Part shown: one piece after another, positions 36,309 to 49,204 of the stretch
Layout of the letters: each line of letters starts with the position of its first letter
Numbering within the stretch: position 1 is the first letter of the stretch
Source of the DNA: Bolinopsis microptera
Taxonomy: Eukaryota > Ctenophora > Tentaculata > Lobata > Bolinopsidae
Assembly (NCBI RefSeq): GCF_026151205.1
Contig: NC_087073.1
Span: 8,037,411-8,101,410, forward strand
Direction of reading: 5' to 3'
DNA length: 64,000 bases
Program-made: the position numbers and the translations under genes
Notes under the pieces: generated by a model
Database searches by the model: none
Seen by the model: only the letters and a program-made list of their open reading frames with translations
What the model was told of the DNA's origin: nothing

Positions 36309-39300
36309 TTACACGGTCAGACTTTTCGTAAGACTTTTCGTGTCTTCCTCCTCCTCAGGACAAATCAGGTCAGGATTGACACGTGGCATCAACTGAACAG
36401 TACCGGAGCCGAACACTGTCTCAGTCATCTGTACAGCGACTACTGGATAGAGGAGGAAACAGCAGAAGAAGTCCTCCACAGGGTTTCCTATGATGCCTTT
36501 ATCAAGTCGAACTGAGACTCGCACGCTGGAGACGAGCGAGACGAAGAAGAAATAGAAGACGAGAGAGAGGGCCAGCATTCCTGTCACCTGAAATGAACGT
36601 GAATAAGGACCTATAAGCTGATTATGAAGATACAGGGGACAATAATATGACAAATGTACATTCTTTGAACTCAAATTGTGAATAATATCATATCTTAACG
36701 TTGTAGAAATAACTTTTGATTGTTACCTCAGTAGTGTACTCAGCGAGAAGCAGAATAATGAATCCTAGCCAGGTTACCACAGTAACGCAGCACATCAGTA
36801 CCCCAGAGTACTTCGCTCCACTGTCTAATTCCACCATTACTCGGTACAGTGTCACCGGACTGGGGTGGTTCATTTATAATTTAAAGTCATGCACCATTTT
36901 TTTAAATCATTAATTTTCGTTGTTGATGATATATCAACATTAATTAAAGTTAATTCTTACATTCACTAATTACCGCTTGAAGCTTAAATTAAAATTTAAG
37001 AATACACAATTTTTTTAAATATTGGAAAGAGGAGTCTCCAACACTCACGTCAAAACTATTTCCTTGATTATATCCAACCACAGCCTCGGTTTTATAGAAG
37101 TGAAGGGGTCGAGTACAGTGAACGCGAAGTCAGGTCCGAACGGGTCGATATCTCCAAGCTCCATTGCCAGAGCTCTCCACAATGAAACACACATGAAACA
37201 AAGGAGGATAGTGTAGGGCAGTCCCGTGATAACACTCGCCGTCTGAGGAGTAGACCGGGTTAGAGAACCTTTCTCTGCCTACATTCCAAAATAATCTAAA
37301 TGTAGTACTAGTCAAGAAAATGATGATATGTTACTGTCCTAAGTTATTGTCCTTAAGTTCCAACCCAAGTGTAGGTTACAGTTGGAGTCTGAGTAGTTGA
37401 GATGTATAAGTTATACCTGGAGAGCTTTTAGAGAATCAGTTCCGCCAGCAGCTAGTAGAGCAGTAGCAGTAGCACCCTCAACCAGGGCCCAGAACAAACG
37501 CTGTAACACTGGAGGTTCCTGAACAAAACTATTTATAACACACGAGGAACACGTTCTGAGAAACACGTGCAAAGTTCGACTATGCGGCACGTTTGTTTGC
37601 ATATTGAGTTTTGGAAACGTTCGGTCATGTCATTAATATCAGCTAATCAGACATCATGGCATCATCTGAAAAACTTTACTGGTGATCAAGTACAAAAAAA
37701 AAGACTAACCTGGTCACCATTAGCGGAAATGATATCGATGATAAGACTGCCAGAATCGGAGCTAGTGACGAAGTAGAGGACGATGGCGAACATACTGAAC
37801 CCAGAAAGAAAGGGGCCCACGTCTCCAAACGAGTACATCAGGGCGAACCACATGTCATCAATACCAAAACAGGACAACCTGCGTAAGGTAAGCTGGTAAA
37901 TTCTAAACAGCGGGTATTTCGGAAAAGTGGAGGGTTTGTCAATGTATAATATATCAACAATTAATATACATTTCGATATGATTCGAACAAATTGAAACAA
38001 TCAAAATGGCGGGCAAACGATCCGTTTCATGATATGTACAAAACAATGCCAATATCTTGATCTAATGCAAACGACAAACCCGACATTTACCTGGTTTCAG
38101 CGTAATCGTGAGACGTTTGTCCGAATCTTCCCCGCGTCGCAATCAGGGTCTCTGAAAAGGACAAATGTTAAAAGAAATAGAAAATATTAATGTAGTGTTG
38201 TTAAATGAAGTCTTTGGTGGTGGTAATTTGGCCTGTATGCCAATTATATTTACAATAAAATCTAAGGGATGAAATTGTTCAATGATCCAAGAAACAGACT
38301 TTATCCTAGAACATGAAGAGTAAATGCTACTTTTAAATTGTTACACTTAAACGTTATCTCATTGGCTACTGCCTAGTGCCTACTGGTATCTCTACATGCC
38401 AACCAGACAGGGGGGGGGGGGTAAATGTTGGGTAAAATATCCGAATCTCCCCCGGCCAAGTGCACGATTTATTATCATTAGTTATTCAGTATCATTATAA
38501 CAAAATAAGTTCTTAGTTTAGAATTGTATTTGTACGAGGATAGTATAATGTGCGTGATAGAAGTGTACGAGGGTATACCTTATCGGACCTTATTTGGACG
38601 GACATTACTTGAACGCTGGAGGTCCTAGCGTTCATCTTAATGTCCGTTCAAATAAAGTCCGTTCAATTTATGTCCGTCCAAGTTAAAGTCCGTTGAAATT
38701 TTTTCAAAAATGTTTCCATTTCGAACTTTTTGTCCAGAATATGACAACTTTGAGAACTTTATTGTGCCGTAAGTTAACGATGGAAAGGTTCTCCTTGGTC
38801 TGCCGGAGGCACAGAAAACTCTACTAGTATATGATATTTTCAAGGGTCACTTGGCGGAAAAAAGTCAACGAAATTATGGCACTCAACAACATAGTTCATG
38901 AACTAGTCCCCGCCAACATGACAAACTTGTTCCAGCCTCTAGATATTACGGTAAATCGTGTTTCCAAGGACATTGTCCGACGTTGTTATAGTTCATATTA
39001 CTCGGGGGCGGTCATGAAACAGTGCTAGGAAAGCTCCACGTGATGTTAAGGTTAACCTAAGTTGTCTAAGATAAAACCACTTCACGCCGAATGGCTTGTA
39101 AACGTTAACACTGAAATGCAGGACCGGGGTAGTTTGATAAAAAAGGTTTCCATAAAGCTAGAAATCACTGATGCTTTAAGCATGGACTATTTCATGCACG
39201 AAAACCCATTTGATGAAGATATGTGATATTAGACACTGATCATGTACACATATCTTAACATTTTTACTGCTCAATGACTGCTTTTCTTACTTACTGTATA

Positions 39301-42300
39301 AAAAATGGATTTAAAAATCATTTGCTGAAATTTAAAAAACGTCAAAAAAATTGAAAAAATTCGGATTTTTGATGGTTTTGAATGCCTTCGAGCGTTCATA
39401 TTAATGTCCGTTCATAATTATGTCCGTTCATGTAATGTCCCGGTCCGTCCAAATAAGGTCCGATAAGGTAGTTTGTGCGTAATAGAGGTGTTTAGTCGTC
39501 TGCGCCAATATTGTCCGGTCGGTTCCATGAATCGTCAAAGGGTGTCTGCTGACCGAATGGATACAATAACCAACCTCAGGACACAGTTCTATGTTGTCTA
39601 TCAAAGGGTTATGATTCAGTATCATTAATTGTTTATGGAACTGTACGTGGGGAAACTATCATGATCTTACACAGAGTTACAGAGCCGCTAATTTAAATTT
39701 TCCTTTCCAATTGTATCGATCATGAGCTGTCAAAGGGAACGAAAACAACAGGAACTTCAAGACCTGTTTCCATTTTTCCCCTTATCGAGTTATCAAAGGT
39801 TGCAGGGTTGCTCTTCAAACGCTTAAAAATAAGTTACACTGATGTATAGCACCAACATGGAAATTTATCTTGTCTGAAACATGACGCAGTCTTTATTAGC
39901 AGCCGCGACACCCATACTATACATTACCAATTATTATTAGCAAGTCGAGGGAATTTGAATGTTATCATCCACAATGTACTACTTTATTTGGATTATATTT
40001 GGTGTTATACTCAATCAGAAATGACCAAGAGCAAGTAAGTTTGACGTTACTCGTAGGGGTTCGTCAAAAAGGTAAAATTTGAGCTTTCTTAAAAATATTT
40101 GGCGGCTGACTTCTGAAATTTGGAATTCCATATGAAAAAATTCCACTCCAAAATTCCACTCCAAAACTACAATTAGCAACAATGATCAGAATAGTAATAC
40201 TTAGTACTTACTATAAAGGTCAGTGAACGTATCGTGAGATTCTGCGGAAAGAATTGCAGACTGGTTATCTCTAGTCAGATACCACCCAATGATCTTCTCA
40301 GCACAAGGATTACATTTGGCACCTTCACACAGAATATCCCAGTTCCCATTTAGACTCCTCCCAATATCCTCCATCCGTACTCCATACTCGCTCACAAACC
40401 TCCCCTCCTCCTCGTATGTGCCGTTAACAACGAGGGGGTTCCATTTAGGACAACACAGGCCCACCCCAGCTGCTGAGCGCTCTCGTTGTATTCCAGTACC
40501 TCCGAATACTACCATCCAGAGGAAAGAGTAAATGACTGGGGCCGTCAGAGCTCCTAAAATAAAGTTATTAAGAGCCCTTGTAATGAACGAGTGTTCTGTT
40601 ATAGTCCACAATAATGGGCAGTTGTTGATTCAAAACTGCATTTTATATATGTTTTGAATTTGATCTCTTGATCTCGTAAAACCATTAATTCAGACACATT
40701 GGACATTTGAAACAAATTAAAGAATACAACAAATTTTTGGAATTTAAAAATACAAACCATTGACAAACTGCCTGATTGTTCTCCCTCTGGATATCTTAGC
40801 AATGAAAGTTCCGACAAAAGGTGACCAGGAGATCCACCATCCCCAGTAGAATATAGTCCATCCGTCCATCCAGCTACTCGGGCCATCAGTGCTTGTGTCT
40901 TCATAAGCTCTAAAGGATTGGTTATATTAGCAATCGTCATAATTTCGTCATATTGAACTGAATAACAGACTTTACAACGTTGCGGAAGTTAAATTCAGAA
41001 AATGATTAATAATCAATCTCAGAGCATGTTCACTGTTCAATTCACTAATACTTGGTAGTGACTAGCGAGTAACTAATATGTTCAGACATATGTTCAGACC
41101 TGCCGCGATCCTTGCCGCCAAAAGAAGGGACACTCATTTCAAATGCATCGGAATGTGTCCCCAGCTGCAGAATCCATTGGAAGTAGTAACCAATACTTTG
41201 AGTGAACAAATTTAGTATAAACCTGAAGAGACCGGACGATCAGCTCAATATTATAATGCCAGGATTCGACAAGTTATAAAATACCATCATTGTACACGAA
41301 TATGGTCAAAACGTTTCAAGACACAGACATGATTAACTAACCAAGGGTCTCCGAGGAAGAATATTGCCAGTAACACAAACATTCCCACTGTAAAACAAAC
41401 TTCACTGATTCTCCGGATCCCGTTTCCGAGTCCCGATACCACTGATATGGTGGCGATCAGGGTGACACACCAAATTATTATCACCTGGAGGAAACATGCG
41501 AGTGACATGCTCCAACTTATAGATTTTTTTTTATATCTAGCGTTTTTCAAGACGACAATCGCATGATTAATGAAATTATTTATAATATTCAGGTTTCATT
41601 TTGCAACTAATGCTACTCGCATTACAGGTATCATATTCGATACTCTCATATGATATTAATAAATAAGCTAGTGGAGGTTGTAGTTTGTACGCAAGATCAT
41701 ATCCCTGGCTCACTGACTGACCTGGTTCGTTACACTCTTCTCGATGTTAGGGTTGATGTAGTTCATTCCCGCGTTGACCTGTACCACTCCCAGCCCCAGC
41801 GAGGTACACACCCCAAACAATGTGGTGATAACGGACAAGATATCAATCATATCTCCGGGCCAACTGTAGATCTTATCTCCTATCAGGGGGTAGAAGCAAG
41901 ATTTCATCGTCATGGGCATCCCCTTTCTGAATGTAACGAAACCGAGGAGTAGTCCTACTACTACGTATACTACCCATCCATGAATACCTGCGGAGAAGTG
42001 AATTAGAATATTATTTTCAGATAACAAATTTGAAGTTGTGATTTGCGTTCGTAGTTCCACGTCGTTTAGGCGAAGTTATAAAATGGCATGAGCGTGCTTA
42101 ATCACTCTACACTAAAGATCTTTCTGGAAGGGCCCTCGGCCCCCAACTTGGTTCTACACGTGTTAGTCACGTGATAACAGGCGTGGAGTAATTAACCATC
42201 AACCAAGATGGCACTCATTCTTTAGAATATCATAAAATCAAACACTGTTAAATTTAGGACGAAAATACACAATTATAAGATGAGGTTACGAACCCCAATG

Positions 42301-45300
42301 ATAGAAAGTGAGGTTGATAGCTTGCTGAGCGAGCTGGTTATCGGGGCTGTAGCTGTCTGTAGTGTACCGGTTATCTGACGTGTAGTGGTAGAGAGGTTCT
42401 GCCACTCCGTAGAAAAACAGTCCTACTCCCACACCACAAGCAAACAACATTGTGAACCACGAGATGTCGTTATATTCTGGCTCCTCGTGGTCTTGTCCTG
42501 AAGAGGCAATTTTACTTTTAGTTTTGTCCTGATATCAAAATTGGTACTTTTTTGTTTTTGCTTACTTCAACAATCAACACTTACTAAAATAAGAGTTGCT
42601 AAAATACCAAATATAATTGTTGTGGAGAATCCTATGCACCATTGCTAGTACAATAACGCGATGAAGAATTGTAAAAATGTGAAAATTTCTCATCTACCTG
42701 TGAAGTGTGAGCATATTGCTTACCTAATTTGATCTTGCCGTATTTGCTGAAGTAGATGATGATAATGATAATAGCCCAAACATCCTGTGACCCAATGTAA
42801 AGCCAAGTGAACTTGGCAGTAATCCAAGTTTTAGCTGATACAAAACTTTCTCCAGCACCTGCGGGTTAAAACTTAAAAGATCAGCTACAAGTTCCCTCTC
42901 GCCGCTTTATCACAATGCTGGCAAGCATAACCGTTGCCCTTATATTCACAACACTATGTACCCCCTATACTATTATATCCCCTTTATTGTTTTCCAGGCA
43001 TTAAGACTCATCGAAAGAAGTTCAGCAGGTATATTTAAGTTCAAAACATTCTAATTCAATGTTAAAGATGACAGGAATAAGAAATAGTTATGTGGAGGTT
43101 TTTAAGAAATTTGCGCAAAATACGCGCCAGCATGTTATACGAAATTAGGTAAAAAACCCAAAATCGCCATATTCAGGTGCCTTAAAAACCATGTTAAAAT
43201 TGAGTTAGAGATCTGAAACTTTGCAGAGCGTCTAGACCTTGTCCAAATCGACTGTAAAAAAAATTTCATGTTGCAGGAGTATCGGGAAGTGGGTTTTCTG
43301 GAACCCCTGTTTTACAACAGATTGTCGTGAAGCTATATATATATGTATAGACGCTTTTGCAGTAAATTGTAGCCTACATTTAAGTGTCCGTAGATTCAAA
43401 AGTATAAAAGATACAGTCATTTCGAACCACAGGTTTTAAAGATAATTGTTTATACTTTAGTTTACATTATATCGAAAAATAATTTATCGTCATCATCATC
43501 ACTTGATGACGTCATCAATTTAAGTGTTTTTAAAACTTGATTTTTGACAAAATAACAACTTTTCAAATCGATTTTAAAGCATTAAGGAGTAATTTTATTC
43601 AAAATCTGAGGACATTTTCATCTTAGATAATTGTTCAAGCATTCTGAAAATCTACCGGAAAGTTTTCCTACCTTGCTCCTTCATAAAGATATTCGCTATT
43701 GAAGTTTGTGCTTTTTTGAAGAATAATTTTATAAAAACACAAAAGTTGTGAATTAGTATTCTCTGGTGTTGGGCCATCCCTTGGGTTGTGGAGCTCAATT
43801 TTGCTTCCTAAAGGTCTAAATTGTGTTATAGGCTAGTTTTAAAGTTGAAAATCGAAAAGTTGCACACGTGGGGACACGCCCAAATTCATTTAAAATAGCT
43901 AAAATCACTAAAAATTGTTATTTTCACGATTTTTACCAACTTTGGAGTCCCGTTGTGATCCAAGTTCTTTTTGAAATCTTCTGAAACTTTTCATGCTTAT
44001 CAAACTATATATTAAATAACACTATGCAAAAATTTATGGTGATTCAATATTTTATGCGCACGCAACGTCCGCTCAAAGTTTGCACGTGCGAAAGGTGAGA
44101 ATTTTGCTCATTCGTGATTTCGAATATATTCTGCTTTCCCACGATATTAAAATGGCATTATATATGAATTTAATGCCAACTTGAATGAGTAAAAAGTGCT
44201 ATATCCAGTCTGTTATTGACAGATATGCCTACCTAAACACAAGGAAACGTTTTCAAAGGTAAAATTTCGAAATCGTTGAAATTACCTCCTTATTAAGTTT
44301 CGACTGTGTAAATTATCCTGACATTATAATCAAAAAGAGATGATATTTGACCAAAACCCATAATCATGGGTAGAGTGAACCGCTGCCAGTGTCTCTCTTT
44401 TCCAAACAAAAGAAAATGATATTAATTTGAGGAACCGTCCGCAAATGCAAATTGATACCGAGAATGAAATCGGTCGCTCGCTTTTCCCATTCATTCACGG
44501 CTTACGTATTGTAATAAAGCTTATTGAATGGGAAAAGCGAGCGACCGATTTCATTCTCGGTATCAATTTGCATTTGCGGACGGTTCCTCAAATTAATATC
44601 ATTTTCTTTTGTTTGGAAAAGAGAGACACTGGCAGCGGTTCACTCTACCCATGATTATGGGTTTTGGTCAAATAACGTCATAGTTATTTCATGATTAAAG
44701 ATTCTCGAAAAATTAAGTCTTTAAGAAATTAATGATGTTATGATTTTCTTCTCGAATCAGTTTGTATTAAATTGTTTTATGTGAGCATGGCTTACTTAGC
44801 CAGGATATACGTTTACTAATCAGCGTATTAGACTGTACATATTTTTAACTGTTTATAAATTGTTTATAAACAGTTTGATACGATAACATAATCATACAGA
44901 AAAAAGTGTATATAAACACATATTTCTATGTTTATTCTTAGGATGCATCAATATGGTCTTCTCAACAAGGTCTTATGAGCATGCTGAACTAAATTGATAA
45001 AAACGGTGTTTCTTTTTTTCTCAATTCAGAGTAACAACATCCAGCTCTAGATACTGGATACTTGAGGAGCTTTTCAAATTTGTGGGGCTTTGGGTTCTTG
45101 TTACGGCAGCTCTCAAAATCTCAGTCAATAGAAAATGCATTCATCGTGGAGGGAACTTTTGGAGCTTTATAACGATTTTGTATGGTAAACTGTGTGTTTT
45201 CATTAGCCCCGAAAGGCCACTTTCCCGTGTGAGACACAACCTTCCTAGAAAAGGGCATCAATAGATCGCAAACATTGCGTTGCTGGATCAATTTGTACAG

Positions 45301-46503
45301 CTTCGCATGCACCCCTTGCAGCGGCCCGGCGGAAATGGGTCACGCAGTAACGTGTGACAAGGAGCAATGAAATTGTTGTATTTCGAAATCCAGAGGTCAT
45401 TTTGTGCGATAGTGCCACTATTATGAGCATCTCATTAATCGAGAAAGTCCTTTGTTCACAGATCCGACTTGACTGGCCGGATATTGTCTGCAGTTTTAAT
45501 CATCCGTAGTTACAGCTTTGCCCACACCACATACGACCATACGTGTATAATTATGTACTAACATAGTTCACAGCCTTTTTCCCTTCTTTTATTCGATCGA
45601 TAACAAAACCGCGGGGTCATTTGGCATTTGTTCACCTTATAGCCAATACAAAAAACTGTTAAACAGATATACTATAGAAGATATTGTTATCGTAATACCT
45701 TTAGCATCGATAATGCACCAGAGTACAAAGCCAGCCACAAGAAGTATTGAGCTGAAGCTGACTATCGGGTTAAATCGAAGTTCAGGAGCGTACTTCCCGC
45801 TTCCAAACTTCACTTTTATCCATGTGTTCCTATCCTTCGTCTTAGCATTCTGAGGGTGAACATGACTGTTACAGAAACGAGATTTATAGCTGGTTCGTTT
45901 GTTCATTTTTCGCAATTGCTATCGATATAAATAATTGATGGTATCATTTGATCCAATATGATTTTGTAACCTTCAAATTGTTATTTCTTTATTAGGGTCT
46001 GCCCACACTACGCCATGTGTCGACGGGCCACATGGCGTGGGTCAAAAGGCACAGTGTGTTTAGAGCTCCCGCCATGTGGCCCGTCTATCTAAACACATTG
46101 TGCCACTTGGCGTGGATTTAGCAAGGGGAATAGAGGCACGGATTTTAAAAATCCGTGCCTCTCTTCCCCGAGAGTTTCCACGCCAACTGGCGGGAGCTCT
46201 GCCCACACTTCGCGCCTCGTTGTGTGAATCCGTTTTTTTGACCCACGCCATGTGGCCCGTCACCACATGGCGTAGTGTGGGCAGACATTCGGGGAATAGA
46301 GGCGTAGTGTGGGCAGACCCTTAGGCTAGATCATCCATGACAATTGAACTAAATGTAATAAAACGAATATCGAAAGGTCCAGGAATTTAAATAATGTAAA
46401 GAATGCGACTGACTTGCCACACGAAGGTTCCACGACGTTCAGGATTGTGAGGTTCCTTGGGAAGCGTGGTGGTGGAGTTGGTTTCACTCATGCTGCCCTG
46501 CAT
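36309..46503 (-). CDS. BCCT-family betaine/carnitine/choline-type transporter, 15 exons
   Basis: Exons 46503–46414, 45849–45699, 42858–42724, 42497–42294, 41987–41722, 41484–41342, 41222–41100, 40909–40758, 40553–40212, 38151–38091, 37878–37710, 37518–37417, 37242–37049, 36859–36727 and 36587–36309 sum to 2,544 bases: 847 residues with the frame kept throughout. BCCT signatures are [19 protein letters not shown], 'NLTFYHWG', [20 protein letters not shown] followed by [10 protein letters not shown], '[13 protein letters not shown]' and 'LAAGGTDSL…[15 protein letters not shown]'. The aromatic [13 protein letters not shown] segment lines the substrate path in the family. These 12-helix carriers move quaternary amines such as betaine with Na+ or H+, often for osmotic balance; substrate here is inferred. 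Exon 40553–40212 adds a loop with paired cysteines ([16 protein letters not shown]) that bacterial relatives lack. Mammals have no BCCT gene. Confidence 0.88.
38578..39468. mobile_element. Tc1/mariner-type (pogo-like) transposon relic in BCCT intron
   Basis: The ends are inverted (CCTTATCGGACCTTATTTGG at 38578 and its complement, allowing one small gap, ending 39468). TA lies outside both ends (38576–38577 and 39469–39470). Many short GTCCGTTCA/GTCCGTCCAA motifs repeat just inside both ends. The TA target site and transposase remnant point to the Tc1/mariner superfamily, pogo branch. Confidence 0.75.
38875..39226 (+). pseudogene. pogo-like DDE transposase C-terminal remnant
   Basis: Frame fragments read [20 protein letters not shown] and, after a stop and a frameshift, [10 protein letters not shown]. 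These match the conserved end of the DDE_1/pogo–Tigger transposase core (the 'T.LLQPLD…N' block and the later 'LKP.HAKWL' block). The catalytic D residues and DNA-binding domain are gone. Confidence 0.65.
42091..42206. mobile_element. Short MITE copy 3 in BCCT intron
   Basis: GAGCGTGCTTAATCACTCTA at the left, GGAGTAATTAACCATC at the right, with AAGGGCCCTCGGCCCCCAAC inside. It has the same ends as the copies at 22.2 and 35.5 kb but lacks the internal telomere-type repeats, so it is an internally deleted derivative. Confidence 0.55.
44344..44674. repeat. Near-perfect 150-bp-arm hairpin in BCCT intron
   Basis: Arm 44344–44493 and its reverse complement 44525–44674 are separated by a 31-base loop. 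I see no mismatch over the 150 bases. It lies in the large intron between BCCT exons 45849–45699 and 42858–42724. It is non-coding; the 75-codon frame on the plus strand is a shadow of the arm. Confidence 0.85.
45995..46320. mobile_element. 326-bp MITE with TTA target site in BCCT first intron
   Basis: Ends GGGTCTGCCCACACTACGCC and the complement GTGGGCAGACCC are flanked by TTA on both sides (45992–45994 and 46321–46323). Internal subterminal repeats CCACATGGCG and GACCCACGCCATGTGG, and a central palindrome GGCACGGATTTT/AAAATCCGTGCC (about 46135–46162). TWA site plus GGG ends suggest PIF/Harbinger. Confidence 0.78.
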
Positions 46504-46530
46504 GTTGTACGTAGCTTTATCAGCAACCAC

Positions 46531-46554
46531 TCTATCTCTCTCTCTCTCTCTCTC
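46531..46554. repeat. (TC)n microsatellite
   Basis: About eleven TC/CT units, directly upstream of the BCCT start codon region; may lie in its 5' UTR or promoter. Confidence 0.9.
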
Positions 46555-49204
46555 AGCAACCACTCATGTCTGACCTGGATTGATTCATAGTTTTATCACG
46601 TATTTGTTTACAATCTGAAGGCTTGGAAAGGGCCACAAATTAACGATCAACTTTTAAGCGAGACAATATAAATCGTTCAAATAAAGTCTGTCCGTTTAGA
46701 GTCCTTTCACATTGGTTCCCAAAAGTATTCCACTACAAACTTATTACCCAGGATATAACTACTTTTTAATTTCGGATTTAAGTACACCAGCCAAATGTTT
46801 TTTTAAATCATATGGTACATAACAATATAATTTTATCACAGTGCTGGCAAGCATGACCGTTGCAATTATACTTACTATACTATTTCAGTATTAATTATTA
46901 TTTCAATATAAGTAAAGATGAGAATTCAAAAGACAAAATGTTATAGGTAACACATCTACGAAATGTGGCGTTAAATGCCTTTGCACCCACGTACACTGTT
47001 TTGTCTCTAACCGGAAAGGAGGTTTACTATCGGAAATAAAAAATGAAGTATAATAATGGGAGAAAAATTAGACTCTGACGTAAACAATAAGCAAAAATTA
47101 TAGATTGAAACCAATTATTGTTCTACCAAATTTTTGTGAAACTTTGATAATTGGTTGAATTTGAATTGGCCAATAAAGATTTTAACTTCGTTAATACTTC
47201 TTAATTAGATTAAAGAAAATTTGGTGGGTCGTGACGCAATAAGCAGCGACATCAACTTTTCACTTTCAGTTTGCACGCTTCTTTAATATGGCGCTAATAG
47301 CCGAATTAAAGTTGCGGTAAAAAATGGTTTCGGGAACCGGATTTACAATTATTAATGGTAGCCAACAACACAAGCGTTTATTCGGCCATATAAATATAAT
47401 GCTGGGGTGAAAGTTACTTAAAAATCTCGCGATATTATTGTACCATAGCAATGGACAGCACTCAATACTCAGTAGCACTCAGTACATAGCACTTAGTACT
47501 CAGAGTCAGTGCAGTTATGGGTGTGACCTTGACTCTTTTGTCCGGCTACAATTGATCCCTTTGTGAGCGGTGAATATCGAGAAAACGATTAACCAGCAAA
47601 AGGGACAGTGACACCAGAAATATCGCCTTTGACCACAAATTACACCGTTGGTGTGAACCATTCGCGAATTATATAGTAAAGTTGAGGCTATCCAACCAGA
47701 CATAATCATGTATCTATACAAGAAGACAAAAAACATTTAAAAGTAATCGCAAATCTAACTAGGATACCATCCATTAAAAAGGAGATGATTGGTACTAATA
47801 TAAAGCAGCAATGATCCCATCATGAGCCCCGCAGTAAGTTTACATCAGAATGATCACGACACTATATCAATAAGAATTACTGGCGAGTATATGCACATCT
47901 TCTGCAAAATCGGCTGGTGCTCTATTTTTAGGATTAATTGTAATATTACTTTCAGTTCTTAATATAGCACCGGTTCATGGGATGATATTCAGATTAATCC
48001 CAGTGCCCTGACAGTAAATTAGAAGTACGGTCTGCACATATAGTTCTAATGAATTGGAGCAGCTAATATCGATCCAGTCGGATGTTAGAAAAGTTCATTC
48101 AACCGATCAATTAATCCTGCACCTCAATTAAGCACATTTAGTGGCTGTAAACAAAAATGTCTACAAAACATACTGTTACTTCCTTATCAGAAATACATTC
48201 TGATCTACAAATTTAAAAATTAACCAAGCGTACACAAGCAGACAAAATTAATCAAGGTCTAAAAAGTAATTATTAACGAGAGTATATTCAAATTTATGTT
48301 TCTTTGGTAGAATATCCTGTTAATTACAAATCTAAATTTCTGACAGGTGCTAAATAAGTAGCAATTAACCCTAGGAAAAACATCGTCATTTTGGCGTTGC
48401 TACAATTTTCTCAGACAATTAAATCAGAGAACAGACTATAATTCACTAACATTTCATGAAGATCATAGTAGCTGATTGGACCGATCGTAGTTGCTAAAAC
48501 AACTTACCACAATCACGAGGATAAGATCTAAGGACCAAACATATCTCCTTCGAATCAATTTTTAAATAAAAGCCGAAATCAAAATATTACGAGAAACAAC
48601 CTAAAACTTACGCTCATGTAGTAGTAAATCGTTAATATCTTGTGATCATCTACCGGCGTTATCGCTGACAATAATGGTGGTCCTGAACCAAACGAACACT
48701 GTGTCTCCCTGAATCCTGATGGTTACTCCACGCCAAACCTAGATACAATGGATTCGGTTATTATGTGTTTTCCATCTAGGTTATGAGGTTAATTGACTAA
48801 ATTCGATTCCTTATAACAGTAACAGTAACTTATATAAAAGTTGTCCATAGTATTCAATAGCAATTCAATGCTGGTTAAGATTTTACCTATTTCAGCATTC
48901 TTCAAGTAGTGCGTGCCTGTCAGATAGTGGGAGCCTTCCGTACTTTCCTTTTTATCATCACAGTCTTAAGAAGAGTAGTTGCTTTTTCGTACTAGTCTAG
49001 TTGCTAGTCTAGTTGCTAGTTTCCTTTTTATCATCACAGTCTTAAGACTTTAAGAGGAGTTGTTGCAATTTCGTAATAGTCGTTTAGCACATTATACAGC
49101 GTAACAAAGTTTGAAAAAAGTTCTATCAGGGAGCTTTATTGCTAGCTAAAGGATTCTATTTTAAGATAAAGAGAAATGAAGTGTGACTGATGAGATGCAG
49201 CATA
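46555..49204. other. Intergenic between BCCT and LDLa-GPCR genes
   Basis: No coding sequence recognised. A direct duplication near 48946–49045 repeats TTCCTTTTTATCATCACAGT with CTTAAG, separated by three copies of CTAGTTGCTAG-like text. At 46835–46870 the text ATCACAGTGCTGGCAAGCAT resembles 42910–42930 (ATCACAATGCTGGCAAGCAT), hinting at an unrecognised dispersed repeat. Confidence 0.4.
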
